A DNA stretch of 64,000 nt from Peptoniphilus sp034090345 (GCF_034090345.1 NZ_JAXDSS010000069.1:10467-74466), one strand, 5' to 3'; shown: positions 49,606-59,630, counted from the first letter of the stretch. The notes: generated by a model from the sequence alone, not told the origin. Numbers and translations: made by a program.

Positions 49606-50841
49606 ATGGAATACAATATAATGAAAAATTTGGAACTTAAAAAGGTAGTGCTAGCTTATTCTGGTGGGTTGGATACATCAGTTATGATAGCATGGCTAAA
49701 AGAAAATTTTGGTTGTGAAGTAATAGCAGTTTCAGGAAATGTAGGTCAAGAATCAGAGCTTGATGGCCTTGAAGAAAAAGCATTAAATTCGGGGGCTTCA
49801 AAGTTATATATAGAAGATATACAAAAGGAATTTGTTGAAGACTTTGTATTCAATACTCTAAAAGCAGGAGCTAAATACGAAAATCAATATTTACTGGGGA
49901 CAGCTTTTGCAAGACCTATAATAGCAAGACGTATGATAGAGATAGCACATAAAGAAGGTGCAGATGCAATTGTACACGGTTGCACAGGAAAGGGGAATGA
50001 TCAAGTTAGATTTGAAACTACAATTAGACACTTTGACCCTGAAATAAAAATAGTTGCACCTTGGAGATTTTGGGAAATAAAATCTCGTGAAGAAGAAGAA
50101 GCTTATGCAGCACAAAGAAATATTCCTATAAATAAAAATAATGGCTCAGCATATTCAGAAGATAGAAATTTATGGCATATTTCTCACGAGGGTTTGGAAA
50201 TAGAAAATCCTGCAAATGCTCCTAAATATGATAATTTCTTAACTCTTTCTAAAAAGTTTGAAGATGCTAAAGATGAAGCTGAAGAAATTATAATTGAATT
50301 CGTAGAGGGAGTCCCGGTTTCTTTAAATGGAGAAAAATTGGATGGAGTGTCATTAATCAAAAAATTAAATAAAATTGGCGGAGAACACGCAATTGGAATA
50401 GACGATATTATTGAAAATAGAATAACGGGAATAAAGGTAAGAGGTATATATGAAAATCCGGCAGGTTCAATATTGTATAGAGCACATGAAATTTTAGAAT
50501 CTCTAACGCTTGATGGAGATACTTTGAAGTTCAAACAAATGTTGGCTCTTAAATATGCAGATGAAGTTTATAAGGGACTTTGGTATTCAAAATTAAGAGA
50601 GTCTCTTCAATCATTTGTAGATGAGACACAAAAGAGAGTTAGTGGGACGGTAAAACTAAAGTTATATAAGGGTAATATAATTCCTAATGGAGTTGAGTCA
50701 AAATATTCTCTATTTTCAGAAGAGTTTGCAACTTTTGGAGAAGATGGAGTTTATGACCAATATGACTCTCAAGGTTTCGTAAATTTATTTGCTCTACCTT
50801 TAAAAATAGAAGCTATACAAAGCAGAAAGAATGGATGGTAA
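49606..50841 (+). CDS. argG: Argininosuccinate synthase
   Basis: Joins citrulline and aspartate, with ATP, to form argininosuccinate. The N-terminal ATP-PP loop is LAYSGGLDTSVMIAWL. Other family motifs are GCTGKGNDQVRFE and GSAYSEDRNLWHISHEG. The length of 411 residues is normal. The AGGGAGG site supports the start. It lies behind a T-box and overlaps argH by one base, so the pair is expressed together. The rest of the arginine pathway is not in the window. Confidence 0.97.
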   Translation: MEYNIMKNLELKKVVLAYSGGLDTSVMIAWLKENFGCEVIAVSGNVGQESELDGLEEKALNSGASKLYIEDIQKEFVEDFVFNTLKAGAKYENQYLLGTAFARPIIARRMIEIAHKEGADAIVHGCTGKGNDQVRFETTIRHFDPEIKIVAPWRFWEIKSREEEEAYAAQRNIPINKNNGSAYSEDRNLWHISHEGLEIENPANAPKYDNFLTLSKKFEDAKDEAEEIIIEFVEGVPVSLNGEKLDGVSLIKKLNKIGGEHAIGIDDIIENRITGIKVRGIYENPAGSILYRAHEILESLTLDGDTLKFKQMLALKYADEVYKGLWYSKLRESLQSFVDETQKRVSGTVKLKLYKGNIIPNGVESKYSLFSEEFATFGEDGVYDQYDSQGFVNLFALPLKIEAIQSRKNGW

Positions 50842-52214
50842 TGGATTTATATAAAGGAAGATTTAATAAGAAAACAGCTTCAATTGCTCATGAATTTAAT
50901 AGTTCCATTGGAGTAGATTATAAACTATATAGAGTTGATATAAAGGGCTCAAAAGCACATGCAAAAATGTTAAATAAGTGTGGAATAATATCGGATGAAG
51001 ATTTTACAAAAATTGATTTAGGACTAGATTCAATACTTTTAGATATAGAAAATTGCAACCTGGAATTTTCAAAAGATGCTGAAGATATTCACATGTTTAT
51101 AGAATCTGAACTAACAAATAGAATTGGAGATGCAGGTAAAAAACTACACACTGCAAGATCTAGAAATGACCAAGTCGCAGTAGATGTAAAACTATTTACA
51201 ATAGAAGCTTCTAAAAGAGCTATAGATTTATTAGTTGAATTGGAAGAAATAATATTTAAAGTTGCTGAAGAAAATTTAGATTCTGTAATGCCCGGTTATA
51301 CACATTTACAAATTGCACAACCTGTTACATTTGCACATCATATAATGGCATATGCTCAAATGTTTTTAAGAGATATTTCAAGAATATCCGATGCAATAGA
51401 TAGAATGATGACCAGTCCACTTGGAGCAGGTGCTTTAGCAACAACAACTTATGAAATAGATAGAAATTTTACAGCTTTAGAGCTTGGATTTAAAGCTCCA
51501 ACATTAAATTCTATGGATTCTGTGTCGGATAGAGACCATGTTGTTGAACTATTATATTGTCTAGCTAACGTTGGGATGCATTTTTCTAGATTAGCAGAAG
51601 AACTTATAATATATTCATCACAAGAATTTAAATTTATAACTATAGCTGACGAATACTCAAGCGGGTCTTCAATTATGCCTCAAAAGAAAAATCCTGATAT
51701 GGCAGAACTTTTAAGAGCAAAATCAGTACGTCTATATTCAAATCTAATGGGAATAATGACTATGTTAAAGGGGATACCTCTTTCATACAACAAAGATATG
51801 CAAGAAGACAAAGAATATTTATTCGACAGTGTTGAAACATTTGAAATATCGATAGAAGTTTTAAAAGGTATGTTAGATACTATGGTAGTTAATTCAAATA
51901 GAATGAGAGAAATGGCTGATAAGGGGTATATAAATGCAACTGATACAGCAGATTATCTTGTAAAAAAAGGTCTTGCCTTTAGAGATGCGTACTATATAAC
52001 AGGAAGTATTGTAAAATACGGGATTTCCGAAAATCTTAGCTTAAATGAAATACCTTTAGAAAAATATAAAGAGTTTTCAGAAGTATTTGAAGAAGATTAC
52101 TATAAGTTTATAGATTTAGATTATATATTAAACGAAAGAAAAGTTTTTGGAGGTCCTTCAGCTAAGTCTGTTAAAGAACAAATTATTCTAACTAAAAAAC
52201 AAATTAGAAGATAG
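50841..52214 (+). CDS. argH: Argininosuccinate lyase
   Basis: Cleaves argininosuccinate to arginine and fumarate. Family motifs are HTARSRNDQVAVDVKLF, PGYTHLQIAQPV and the signature SGSSIMPQKKNPDMAEL carrying the catalytic Ser. The 457-residue product starts at the second ATG (50841), overlapping the argG stop by one base; an ATG at 50835 is an alternative that would add two residues. The typical N-terminus MDLYKGRFNKK supports 50841. Confidence 0.96.
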   Translation: MDLYKGRFNKKTASIAHEFNSSIGVDYKLYRVDIKGSKAHAKMLNKCGIISDEDFTKIDLGLDSILLDIENCNLEFSKDAEDIHMFIESELTNRIGDAGKKLHTARSRNDQVAVDVKLFTIEASKRAIDLLVELEEIIFKVAEENLDSVMPGYTHLQIAQPVTFAHHIMAYAQMFLRDISRISDAIDRMMTSPLGAGALATTTYEIDRNFTALELGFKAPTLNSMDSVSDRDHVVELLYCLANVGMHFSRLAEELIIYSSQEFKFITIADEYSSGSSIMPQKKNPDMAELLRAKSVRLYSNLMGIMTMLKGIPLSYNKDMQEDKEYLFDSVETFEISIEVLKGMLDTMVVNSNRMREMADKGYINATDTADYLVKKGLAFRDAYYITGSIVKYGISENLSLNEIPLEKYKEFSEVFEEDYYKFIDLDYILNERKVFGGPSAKSVKEQIILTKKQIRR

Positions 52215-52240
52215 TAAAAACAATAAAAAAACAATGTTAT

Positions 52241-52268
52241 GCCTTTTTCTATAGAAAGAGGCTTTTTA
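52241..52268 (+). terminator. Terminator of argG-argH
   Basis: GCCTTTTTC-TATA-GAAAGAGGC, a 9-bp stem with one G-T, then TTTTTA. Confidence 0.88.
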
Positions 52269-52275
52269 TATGGAT

Positions 52276-52298
52276 TTATCTATGTTGGGCATAGATAA
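52276..52298. repeat. Inverted repeat upstream of the OadA-type gene
   Basis: TTATCTATG-TTGGG-CATAGATAA, perfect 9-bp arms, about 130 nt upstream of the start at 52427. It is a possible operator or transcript 5' hairpin. Confidence 0.6.
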
Positions 52299-52426
52299 GT
52301 TGAATATTAAAAGCTTTTTGGCCGCTTGAGAAAGGGTATATATTATAATATCATTAATAAAGAAAATATAGGGATAATAATTTTATAATTACAAATTAAT
52401 AGAGTAAGTTATTTTTAGGAGGAATA

Positions 52427-53773
52427 ATGGGAAGAACAATAGAATTTACAGAAACTGTACTCAGGGATGCTCATCAAAGTTTGATGGCGACAAGAATGAG
52501 AACTGAAGATTTTAAAGATGCTTTAAATCTTTTAGACAATGCTGGATATAGAGCTTTAGAGTGTTGGGGAGGAGCTACTTTTGACTCTTGTATAAGATTT
52601 TTAGATGAAGACCCATGGGAAAGACTGAGATTTATAAAATCAAATCTAAGGAACACTAAAACTCAAATGCTTTTAAGAGGTCAAAATTTATTAGGTTATA
52701 AAAATTATCCTGACGATGTAGTGGAAAAATTTATAGAACTATCTATTAGCAATGGCATAGATATAATAAGAATTTTTGACGCACTAAACGATATAAGAAA
52801 TCTTGAAACTTCAATCAGTGCTACAAAGAAATATGGAGCAGAAGCTCAAGTTGCAATAAGTTATACAACTTCTGAAATACACACTGTTGAATATTTTTCA
52901 AATCTTGTTTCTAAAATTACAGAAATGGGGGCGGATTCAATAGCTATAAAAGATATGGCAGGGATATTGACGCCTTATAAGGCTTATGAATTAGTAACTC
53001 AATTAAGGAAAAATACTAATATTCCATTAGAACTTCATACACATGAGACAACGGGAATGGGTTCGATGACTTATTTAAAGGGAATTGAAGCTGGGATTGA
53101 TATAATAGATACTGCAATATCACCATTTTCCGGGGGAACATCACAGCCTTCAACAGAAACTTTAGATGTTTTGATAAGAGAGAGCGGCAACAATACAAGA
53201 CTTAACATGAAGGTATTAGAAGAATTGGCAAGCTTTTTCCAAAATGTTAAGGAAAAGTATTTGAAAGAAGGAACTCTACCTACAAAGATGTTGTCTATTG
53301 ACCCTAAGGGATTGATTTATCAAGTTCCCGGCGGAATGCTTTCAAACTTGTATACTCAACTTGCAGGACTTAAAAAACTTGATAAGTATGAAGAAGTTCT
53401 TCAAGAAGTTCCACGTGTCAGAGCAGATTTAGGTTTTCCTCCACTAGTAACTCCTATGAGTCAAATGGTAGGAACTCAAGCTACTTTCAATATAATAACA
53501 GGACAAAGATATAAAATGGTTCCCAATGAAGTAAAAGACTATTTAAAAGGACTTTATGGACAAACTCCTGTGCCGGTTGATGAAACTTTTAGAAAGAGTA
53601 TAATTCAAGATGCAGAAGTGATAACGGATAGACCTGCAAATCATTTATCAGAGGGACTTCCAAAAATAATTGAAGAAATAGCTGATATTGCACAATCCCA
53701 AGAAGATGTTTTAACTTATGCACTATTTCCGGAAGTTGGTAAAAACTTCTTGGAGAAAAAATATAACTTTTAA
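52427..53773 (+). CDS. OadA/PycB-type carboxyltransferase subunit
   Basis: A 448-residue carboxyltransferase-domain protein, as in the alpha subunit of oxaloacetate decarboxylase, pyruvate carboxylase subunit B or transcarboxylase 5S. The TIM-barrel motif ETVLRDAHQSLMATRMRT and the metal-binding ELHTHETTG region are present, and the C-terminal conserved PDZ-like region is complete. No biotinyl (AMKM) domain follows, so a separate biotin protein is needed. No other subunits (beta, gamma, biotin carboxylase) are nearby, so its partner complex cannot be told from the window. Confidence 0.9.
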   Translation: MGRTIEFTETVLRDAHQSLMATRMRTEDFKDALNLLDNAGYRALECWGGATFDSCIRFLDEDPWERLRFIKSNLRNTKTQMLLRGQNLLGYKNYPDDVVEKFIELSISNGIDIIRIFDALNDIRNLETSISATKKYGAEAQVAISYTTSEIHTVEYFSNLVSKITEMGADSIAIKDMAGILTPYKAYELVTQLRKNTNIPLELHTHETTGMGSMTYLKGIEAGIDIIDTAISPFSGGTSQPSTETLDVLIRESGNNTRLNMKVLEELASFFQNVKEKYLKEGTLPTKMLSIDPKGLIYQVPGGMLSNLYTQLAGLKKLDKYEEVLQEVPRVRADLGFPPLVTPMSQMVGTQATFNIITGQRYKMVPNEVKDYLKGLYGQTPVPVDETFRKSIIQDAEVITDRPANHLSEGLPKIIEEIADIAQSQEDVLTYALFPEVGKNFLEKKYNF

Positions 53774-53785
53774 ATATAAATGTAT

Positions 53786-53822
53786 AAAAGACACTTTAGA
53801 AGTTTTTTAGAGTGTCTTTTAT
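53786..53822 (+). terminator. Terminator after the OadA-type gene
   Basis: AAAAGACACT/AGTGTCTTTT, a 10-bp stem with a T-rich end, 12 nt after the stop. Confidence 0.8.
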
Positions 53823-53893
53823 AGTTTACATAGTAAAGAATTTAATTAAAAATTAATATTTAAAATAAAACTTAGAAAACATTTTCAATTTAT

Positions 53894-53922
53894 TTGAAAA
53901 GGTTATCTAAATATTATATAAT
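53894..53922 (+). promoter_or_regulatory. Promoter of the BMP lipoprotein gene
   Basis: TTGAAA and TATAAT with a 17-nt spacer, 27 nt upstream of the start; AGGAGG follows. Confidence 0.85.
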
Positions 53923-53949
53923 GGTTTTAAGAAATTATAGGAGGTAAGT

Positions 53950-55014
53950 ATGAAAAAGAGAAATTTACTTGTTGTTCTAGCAATAGCTACAACAATGCTA
54001 CTTGTTGCTTGTGGTGGTAATAAACCAAAGAATGATGCTGCTGCAAATTCAGAAAAAACAGCGACAGAAGCTAGTAATTTAATTGTAGGATTTGTAACTG
54101 ATGAAGGTGGAATTAACGATGCTTCATTTAATCAAGGTGTTTATGAAGGTATTGGACAAGCTGAATCTGAACTGGGAATTAAGAGAGTTTACAAAGAATC
54201 AGCTGATGCAAATGACTACCTTCCAAACTTTGAAAGTATGTTAGATGAAAATGCTAACATGGTTGTAGGTGCAGGATTTAAAATGGGGGATATTATTGAG
54301 CAAGTTGCTAAACAAAATCCAGATGTCAAATATGCTATAGTTGACCATAGTCCTTCTGAACCTATAGACAACTTACTAGGCATAACTTTTAGAGCTCAAG
54401 AACCATCTTTCTTAGTAGGTTACATTGCTGGTAGAACTACTGAAACTAACAAAGTTGGTTTTGTAGGCGGACAAGAAGGAACACTTATCGGTGCTTTTGA
54501 ATATGGTTTTAGAGCTGGTGTTGATTATGCAGCAAAAGAACTAGGCAAAGAAATCGAAACTGCAGTACAATATGTTGGTGGATTCACTGATGCTCAAAAA
54601 GGTAAAGCAATTGCCACTCAAATGTATCAACAAGGTGCAGATGTTGTATTCCATGCAGCAGGAGGGGCAGGAGACGGAGTTATAGAAGCAGCTAAAGAAG
54701 CTGATAAATGGGTTATCGGCGTAGATAGAGACCAATCTGAAGCGGCTCCTGAAAATGTATTAACATCAGCGATGAAAAATGCTAATGTAGCTGTATACAA
54801 AGTAATTAAAGAACTTGTTGAAAATAATAAGTTTGAAGGTGGAACTACAATTGAGCTTGGTCTTAAAGATGAAGGCGCAGTAGGTATAGCTCCAACTTCA
54901 GATAAGAACGTTAAACCAGAAGTTCTTAAAGCTGTAAAAGATGTTGAAGAAAAAATCGTAAAAGGTGAATTAACAGTACCTGGCGATAAAGAATCTTACG
55001 AAGCAGCAAAGTAA
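53950..55014 (+). CDS. BMP family nucleoside-binding lipoprotein
   Basis: A 354-residue substrate-binding lipoprotein of the BMP/PnrA/TmpC family. The signal peptide ends in the lipobox LVAC with Cys21. The mature part has GFVTDEGGINDASFNQGVYEG and VVFHAAGGAGDGVIEAAKE, both diagnostic of the purine-nucleoside-binding members. It is followed by an ABC importer with its own terminator between, allowing excess binding protein to be made. It would deliver nucleosides for the punA/pdp salvage enzymes at 16842-18943. Confidence 0.94.
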   Translation: MKKRNLLVVLAIATTMLLVACGGNKPKNDAAANSEKTATEASNLIVGFVTDEGGINDASFNQGVYEGIGQAESELGIKRVYKESADANDYLPNFESMLDENANMVVGAGFKMGDIIEQVAKQNPDVKYAIVDHSPSEPIDNLLGITFRAQEPSFLVGYIAGRTTETNKVGFVGGQEGTLIGAFEYGFRAGVDYAAKELGKEIETAVQYVGGFTDAQKGKAIATQMYQQGADVVFHAAGGAGDGVIEAAKEADKWVIGVDRDQSEAAPENVLTSAMKNANVAVYKVIKELVENNKFEGGTTIELGLKDEGAVGIAPTSDKNVKPEVLKAVKDVEEKIVKGELTVPGDKESYEAAK

Positions 55015-55027
55015 TTTAAGTATTTGA

Positions 55028-55061
55028 AGAGTTTGGTTTTATCCAAACTCTTTTTTTTTTT
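55028..55061 (+). terminator. Terminator or attenuator between the BMP gene and its ABC importer
   Basis: AGAGTTTGG/CCAAACTCT, perfect 9-bp stem with a 10-T run. It may partially read through into the ATPase gene. Confidence 0.93.
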
Positions 55062-55112
55062 AATTACTAAATGTGATTTTTATAGTATAATTAACAAAAG
55101 GGTGGTGAAGAA

Positions 55113-56648
55113 GTGCAAAATCAGGATAATTACAAATTAGCTGTCGATATGAGAAACATTGTAAAAAAATTTGGAGATTTTACAGCTAATAATAATATTA
55201 ACTTTGATGTCAGACAAGGTGAAATACATGCACTTTTAGGTGAAAACGGAGCAGGTAAGAGTACACTTATGAATGTACTATACGGACTATATTCTCCAAC
55301 AAGTGGCAGCATTTATATAAATGGGAACTTAGTAGATATTAAGGATCCTAATGAAGCTATCAAAGTTGGACTCGGAATGGTGCATCAACATTTTATGCTT
55401 ATAAAACCGTTTACTGTAGTTGAAAATATAATTCTAGGTATGGAGCCAACTAAGGGTTTGGCACTGGATATTAAATTTGCTAGAGAAAGTGTAATTGAGT
55501 TGTCTAAAAAATATGGATTAGATATTAATCCGGATGAAAAAATTGAGAATATATCTGTCGGCATGCAGCAAAGAGTTGAAATTTTAAAAGCTCTTTACAG
55601 AGGGGCGGATATATTAATTTTTGATGAGCCGACAGCAGTACTTACTCCTCAAGAAATAGATGATTTTATCAATATAATAAATAATCTGTCAAAACAAGGA
55701 AAAACTATTATTTTAATAACTCATAAGTTAAAAGAGATTAAAGCAATGGCAGATAGATGTACTATTATAAGACGTGGAGAAAAAATAGATACTGTTGAGG
55801 TAAAAGAAGTTACTGAATCTGATTTAGCAGATATGATGGTAGGAAGAAGTGTAGGGCTAAAAGTAGATAAAAAAGACCAAGAACATGGCGAAGCTGTACT
55901 TGAAATACAAAATCTTGTAGTAAGAGACCAACGAAATGTTGATATGGTAAAAGGACTTGATTTGACTTTATATAAAGGAGAAATCTTAGGACTTGCCGGA
56001 GTAGATGGGAATGGTCAATCAGAACTTTTAGAAGCTATTACAGGACTTAGAAAAATAGAGTCAGGTTTTGTTAAAATAAATGGTGAGGATATAACCAATA
56101 AAACGCCTAGAGATATTCATGAAGCTGGATTATATAATATTCCGGAAGATAGACAAAAAAGAGGATTAGTATTAGATTTTGATATTTCAGAAAATTTAAT
56201 TCTAGAAAATTATGATAAAGAAAAATTTTCTCATAAGGGAATTTTAAAATCTAAAGAGATAGAAGATTTTGCTAAAGAATTAGTGGAAAAATTTGATATA
56301 CGTCCAAGAGATATACATCAAAAAACAGGTGCTCTATCTGGAGGAAATCAACAAAAGGTAATTATTGCAAGAGAAATTACTAATGACCCTGATGTATTGA
56401 TAGCAGCTCAACCTACAAGAGGATTGGACGTAGGAGCAATTGAGTATGTTCACAGATTTTTAGTAACTCAAAGAAATAATTTTAAAGCTGTTTTATTAAT
56501 TTCATTTGAGCTTGATGAAATACTAGCTCTCTCTGATAGAATAGCTGTTATTTATGATGGAAAGATATCGAAAGTAATGAAAAAAGACGAGACAAATGAA
56601 ACTGAAATAGGGTTGTTAATGGCAGGAGGTGCTGCAGATGAAAAGTAA
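55113..56648 (+). CDS. Nucleoside ABC importer, double ATP-binding protein
   Basis: A 511-residue fused ATPase of the sugar/nucleoside type. The first domain has Walker A GENGAGKST, signature ISVGMQQRVEIL and Walker B ILIFDEPTAVL. The second domain has a modified P-loop GVDGNGQSE and a signature LSGGNQQKVI, as in RbsA/NupA proteins, where one site is degenerate. The start is GTG at 55113 with GGTGGTG upstream. It overlaps the first permease gene. The partners are the BMP protein and the permeases at 56638 and 57735. Confidence 0.93.
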   Translation: MQNQDNYKLAVDMRNIVKKFGDFTANNNINFDVRQGEIHALLGENGAGKSTLMNVLYGLYSPTSGSIYINGNLVDIKDPNEAIKVGLGMVHQHFMLIKPFTVVENIILGMEPTKGLALDIKFARESVIELSKKYGLDINPDEKIENISVGMQQRVEILKALYRGADILIFDEPTAVLTPQEIDDFINIINNLSKQGKTIILITHKLKEIKAMADRCTIIRRGEKIDTVEVKEVTESDLADMMVGRSVGLKVDKKDQEHGEAVLEIQNLVVRDQRNVDMVKGLDLTLYKGEILGLAGVDGNGQSELLEAITGLRKIESGFVKINGEDITNKTPRDIHEAGLYNIPEDRQKRGLVLDFDISENLILENYDKEKFSHKGILKSKEIEDFAKELVEKFDIRPRDIHQKTGALSGGNQQKVIIAREITNDPDVLIAAQPTRGLDVGAIEYVHRFLVTQRNNFKAVLLISFELDEILALSDRIAVIYDGKISKVMKKDETNETEIGLLMAGGAADEK

Positions 56649-57735
56649 AAATAGATTATTTTATACTGTAGTATCTATACTACTTGGATTTTTGTTTGGT
56701 TCTATTATTTTAGTAATTAATGACATAAATCCTTTACAAGCTTTTAAAGTTATTGTGATAGGAGCTTTAGGAAAGCCGTCATATATTTCATGGGTTATAG
56801 TTAAAGCAATTCCTATAATTTTGACAGGTATTTCGGTTGCCTTCGCATTTAGAACAGGATTGTTCAACATAGGAAGTGAAGGACAATATATAGTTGGTTC
56901 AATAGGAGCGTTTTTAATAGGTTATTTATTGAAATTACCTCCAGTAATTCACCCTATATTTGCTCTTTTAGTGGGGACTCTTTTTGGAGCTGTTTGGGGA
57001 GGAATTGTTGGTTTATTAAAAAGCAAGTTTAAGATAAACGAAGTAATCTCTTCTATAATGTTCAATTGGATTGCCTTTTATCTAAGTAATTATATGTTGA
57101 GTTTAAAAGCATTGAGAAAAGTTGGTACGGATACAACTTATCCGATAAATGCAACTGCAAATATTGAAATTTTAGGACATTGGAAGAGAACAGATGCCGG
57201 TATAGATTTCTTAATGAACCATAGTATTTTGAAACAAATCTTAAGACCTCCATTGAATTGGGGAATTGTAATTGCTGTAGTTGTTGCTATCTTAGTTTGG
57301 TACATCATAAAAAACACAACTTTGGGATATCAATTAAAAGCTGTTGGATATAATTTAGATGCTGCAGAATACGGAGGAATAAACATACAAAAAAATCAAA
57401 TTACTTCAATGTCCATTTCAGGTGCCATATCAGGACTGGCAGGAGCTATTATGGTTTTAGGTGTTGCAGGAAATATAGGTCTTATGGCATCACAACAAGG
57501 GTATGGATTTGATGGTATGGCTGTTGCATTAATAGCTGGAAATAATCCGCTAGCTTGTATCCCTTCAGGACTTTTATTTGCAGGGTTGAAATATGGCGGT
57601 GGAAAATTAAATTCTTCTCTAAATACTTATTCTGAAGTAGTTGATATAGTAATAGGTATAATAATATTCTTTATTGCTATGCCAAGACTTTTGGAACTGA
57701 TAAGTTCTATATATAAAAAGAAGGAGGCAAAATAA
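56638..57735 (+). CDS. Nucleoside ABC importer permease 1
   Basis: A 365-residue inner membrane permease (BPD_transp_2/NupB type) with about nine helices. The conserved block AFRTGLFNIGSEGQYI is visible in the N-terminal half. ATG 56638 is chosen over GTG 56629, because AGGAGG (56624-56629) is well spaced for the ATG and covers the GTG. It overlaps the ATPase gene and, by one base, the second permease. Confidence 0.93.
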   Translation: MKSKNRLFYTVVSILLGFLFGSIILVINDINPLQAFKVIVIGALGKPSYISWVIVKAIPIILTGISVAFAFRTGLFNIGSEGQYIVGSIGAFLIGYLLKLPPVIHPIFALLVGTLFGAVWGGIVGLLKSKFKINEVISSIMFNWIAFYLSNYMLSLKALRKVGTDTTYPINATANIEILGHWKRTDAGIDFLMNHSILKQILRPPLNWGIVIAVVVAILVWYIIKNTTLGYQLKAVGYNLDAAEYGGINIQKNQITSMSISGAISGLAGAIMVLGVAGNIGLMASQQGYGFDGMAVALIAGNNPLACIPSGLLFAGLKYGGGKLNSSLNTYSEVVDIVIGIIIFFIAMPRLLELISSIYKKKEAK

Positions 57736-58685
57736 TGAGTACAATTTTAGGTATTATAAGCATTACATTATTATATTCGGCTCCTCTTATTTTTACAGCA
57801 CTTGGCGGAGTTATAAGTGAAAATGGTGGAGTTGTAAACATAGGACTTGAAGGTATGATGACAATAGGAGCTATAGTAGGAGCTACTGTTGGTTTTTATA
57901 CAGGAAATCCTTGGCTTGCATTTTTATGTGGCGGTTTAGGGGGAATGGCGTTAGCTCTATTCCATGCAGTGGCTACTATAAACTTCCAAGCAGACCATGT
58001 AGTAAGTGGGATAGCTATAAACTTGATCGGACCGGGGCTTTCACTATTTTTATGTAGAATATTTTTTGATGGAGCTGCAATGTCTAAGTCAATTCCATTT
58101 AAGAATAAGCTACCTCAACTTTTTTCAAATGTATTTACGAAAGAGATGATATCACAATATCCATGGATGAGATACTTAAAGGTTTTATTTCAACAATATG
58201 TAATAGTTTATATAGCTTTTGCATTTGTAGCTATCATGTGGTATGTGCTATATAGAACTAAATTAGGTCTTAGAATAAGAGCTGTTGGAGAACATCCTAG
58301 AGCTGCAGAAACACTTGGTGTTAATGCATATAGGATAAAATATTTTTGTGTATTAGCTTCGGGATTTTTAGCGGGACTTGGTGGAGCAAGTATGAGTTTG
58401 GCAATAGTTTCTAACTACAGACAAACTCTAATTTCAGGACAAGGCTTTATAGCTCTTGCAGCCGTAATATTTGGTAACTGGAAACCTCAAGGTGCATTTA
58501 TTGCTTGTTTAGTATTTGGTGCAGCACAAGGATTCTCGGTTATATTAGGAAACCTAGGAATTCAATTAGATACAAATCTTTTATCAATGCTACCTTATGT
58601 AATAACATTGCTTGCTTTGATTTTATTTGTAAAGAGTTCAAATGCACCTAGTGCAGATGGTATTCCATACCAAAGACATAACTAA
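57735..58685 (+). CDS. Nucleoside ABC importer permease 2
   Basis: A 316-residue permease paralogous to the preceding one (NupC type), with about eight helices. Typical blocks are GGVISENGGVVNIGLEGMM and LRIRAVGEHPRAAETLGVN. With permease 1 it forms the membrane heterodimer. It is the last gene of the nucleoside-import operon, and a terminator follows. Confidence 0.93.
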   Translation: MSTILGIISITLLYSAPLIFTALGGVISENGGVVNIGLEGMMTIGAIVGATVGFYTGNPWLAFLCGGLGGMALALFHAVATINFQADHVVSGIAINLIGPGLSLFLCRIFFDGAAMSKSIPFKNKLPQLFSNVFTKEMISQYPWMRYLKVLFQQYVIVYIAFAFVAIMWYVLYRTKLGLRIRAVGEHPRAAETLGVNAYRIKYFCVLASGFLAGLGGASMSLAIVSNYRQTLISGQGFIALAAVIFGNWKPQGAFIACLVFGAAQGFSVILGNLGIQLDTNLLSMLPYVITLLALILFVKSSNAPSADGIPYQRHN

Positions 58686-58697
58686 ATTAAGCTTATC

Positions 58698-58725
58698 AAA
58701 CCTCTTGTATAACAGGAGGTTTTTA
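58698..58725 (+). terminator. Terminator of the nucleoside importer operon
   Basis: AAACCTCTTGT-ATA-ACAGGAGGTTT, 11-bp stem with one G-T, then a T run. Confidence 0.9.
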
Positions 58726-58781
58726 TTATGTATAAATATATTATCAATTATGATATTATATTTTAAAGAGAAGGTGATATT

Positions 58782-59630
58782 TTGAACATAAACTGGTATC
58801 CAGGACACATGAAAAAAACTATAGAAGATATACAAGCTAAGTCAAAATTAGTGGATTTTTATATAGAAATAATAGACGCAAGAATTCCTATTGCAAGTAG
58901 GAATCCGTTACTTAGAAAAGTTTTACAAAATAAAAAGGGATTGCTTATTTTAAATAAGACAGATCTTTCTAATTCTGAACAGAATGTATTATGGAAAAAG
59001 AAATTATCAGATGATAATAACAAAGCTGTTCTCTATAGTGCAGCAAAGCCTAATTCATCTCTTATAGTAAGAGAAGCACTTAATTTTATGCAAGATGAAA
59101 TAGCAAAAAAAGAAGAAAAAGGTATAAATATGGGACCTTTAAGAGCTATGATAGTTGGTATTCCAAATTCTGGAAAATCAACCTTTATAAATGGTATTTC
59201 AAAGACAAAGTCGGCAAAGGTAGGTAATAGACCTGGTGTTACTAAGATCAACCAGTGGATTAAATTGAATCCTAAGTTACATCTATTGGACACTCCGGGA
59301 GTTCTTTGGCCTAAGTTTGAAGATGAAAGTGTTGGTTTGAATCTTGCTTTTACCGGAGCTATAAAAGATGAAATAATGGATATTGAAACTTTGGCGCTTA
59401 GATTGATTGAAAGATTGATTAGTATAGACGAAAACATTTTAAAAAATAGATATAATGTTGAAATAGATGGAGAGCCTATTGAAGTGATGGAAAGAATCGG
59501 AAGAAAAAGAGGCGCAATTGTAAAAGGTGGGGAAATTGACTACTCAAAAGTTGCAAATATTGTTCTTGATGAATTCAGAAAAGGTGTATTAGGAAATATT
59601 ACATTGGAGACTATTGATGGAAGAATTTGA
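58782..59630 (+). CDS. rbgA: Ribosome biogenesis GTPase RbgA/YlqF
   Basis: Circularly permuted GTPase needed for late 50S assembly. The permuted order is seen: G4 NKTD near residue 58, then G1 GIPNSGKST near residue 125, then G3 DTPG near residue 173. The conserved start NINWYPGHMKK and the C-terminal ANTAR-like helical domain are present. The start is TTG at 58782, supported by AAGGTGAT 8 nt upstream. It overlaps rnhB, the usual Firmicute neighbour. Confidence 0.95.
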   Translation: MNINWYPGHMKKTIEDIQAKSKLVDFYIEIIDARIPIASRNPLLRKVLQNKKGLLILNKTDLSNSEQNVLWKKKLSDDNNKAVLYSAAKPNSSLIVREALNFMQDEIAKKEEKGINMGPLRAMIVGIPNSGKSTFINGISKTKSAKVGNRPGVTKINQWIKLNPKLHLLDTPGVLWPKFEDESVGLNLAFTGAIKDEIMDIETLALRLIERLISIDENILKNRYNVEIDGEPIEVMERIGRKRGAIVKGGEIDYSKVANIVLDEFRKGVLGNITLETIDGRI

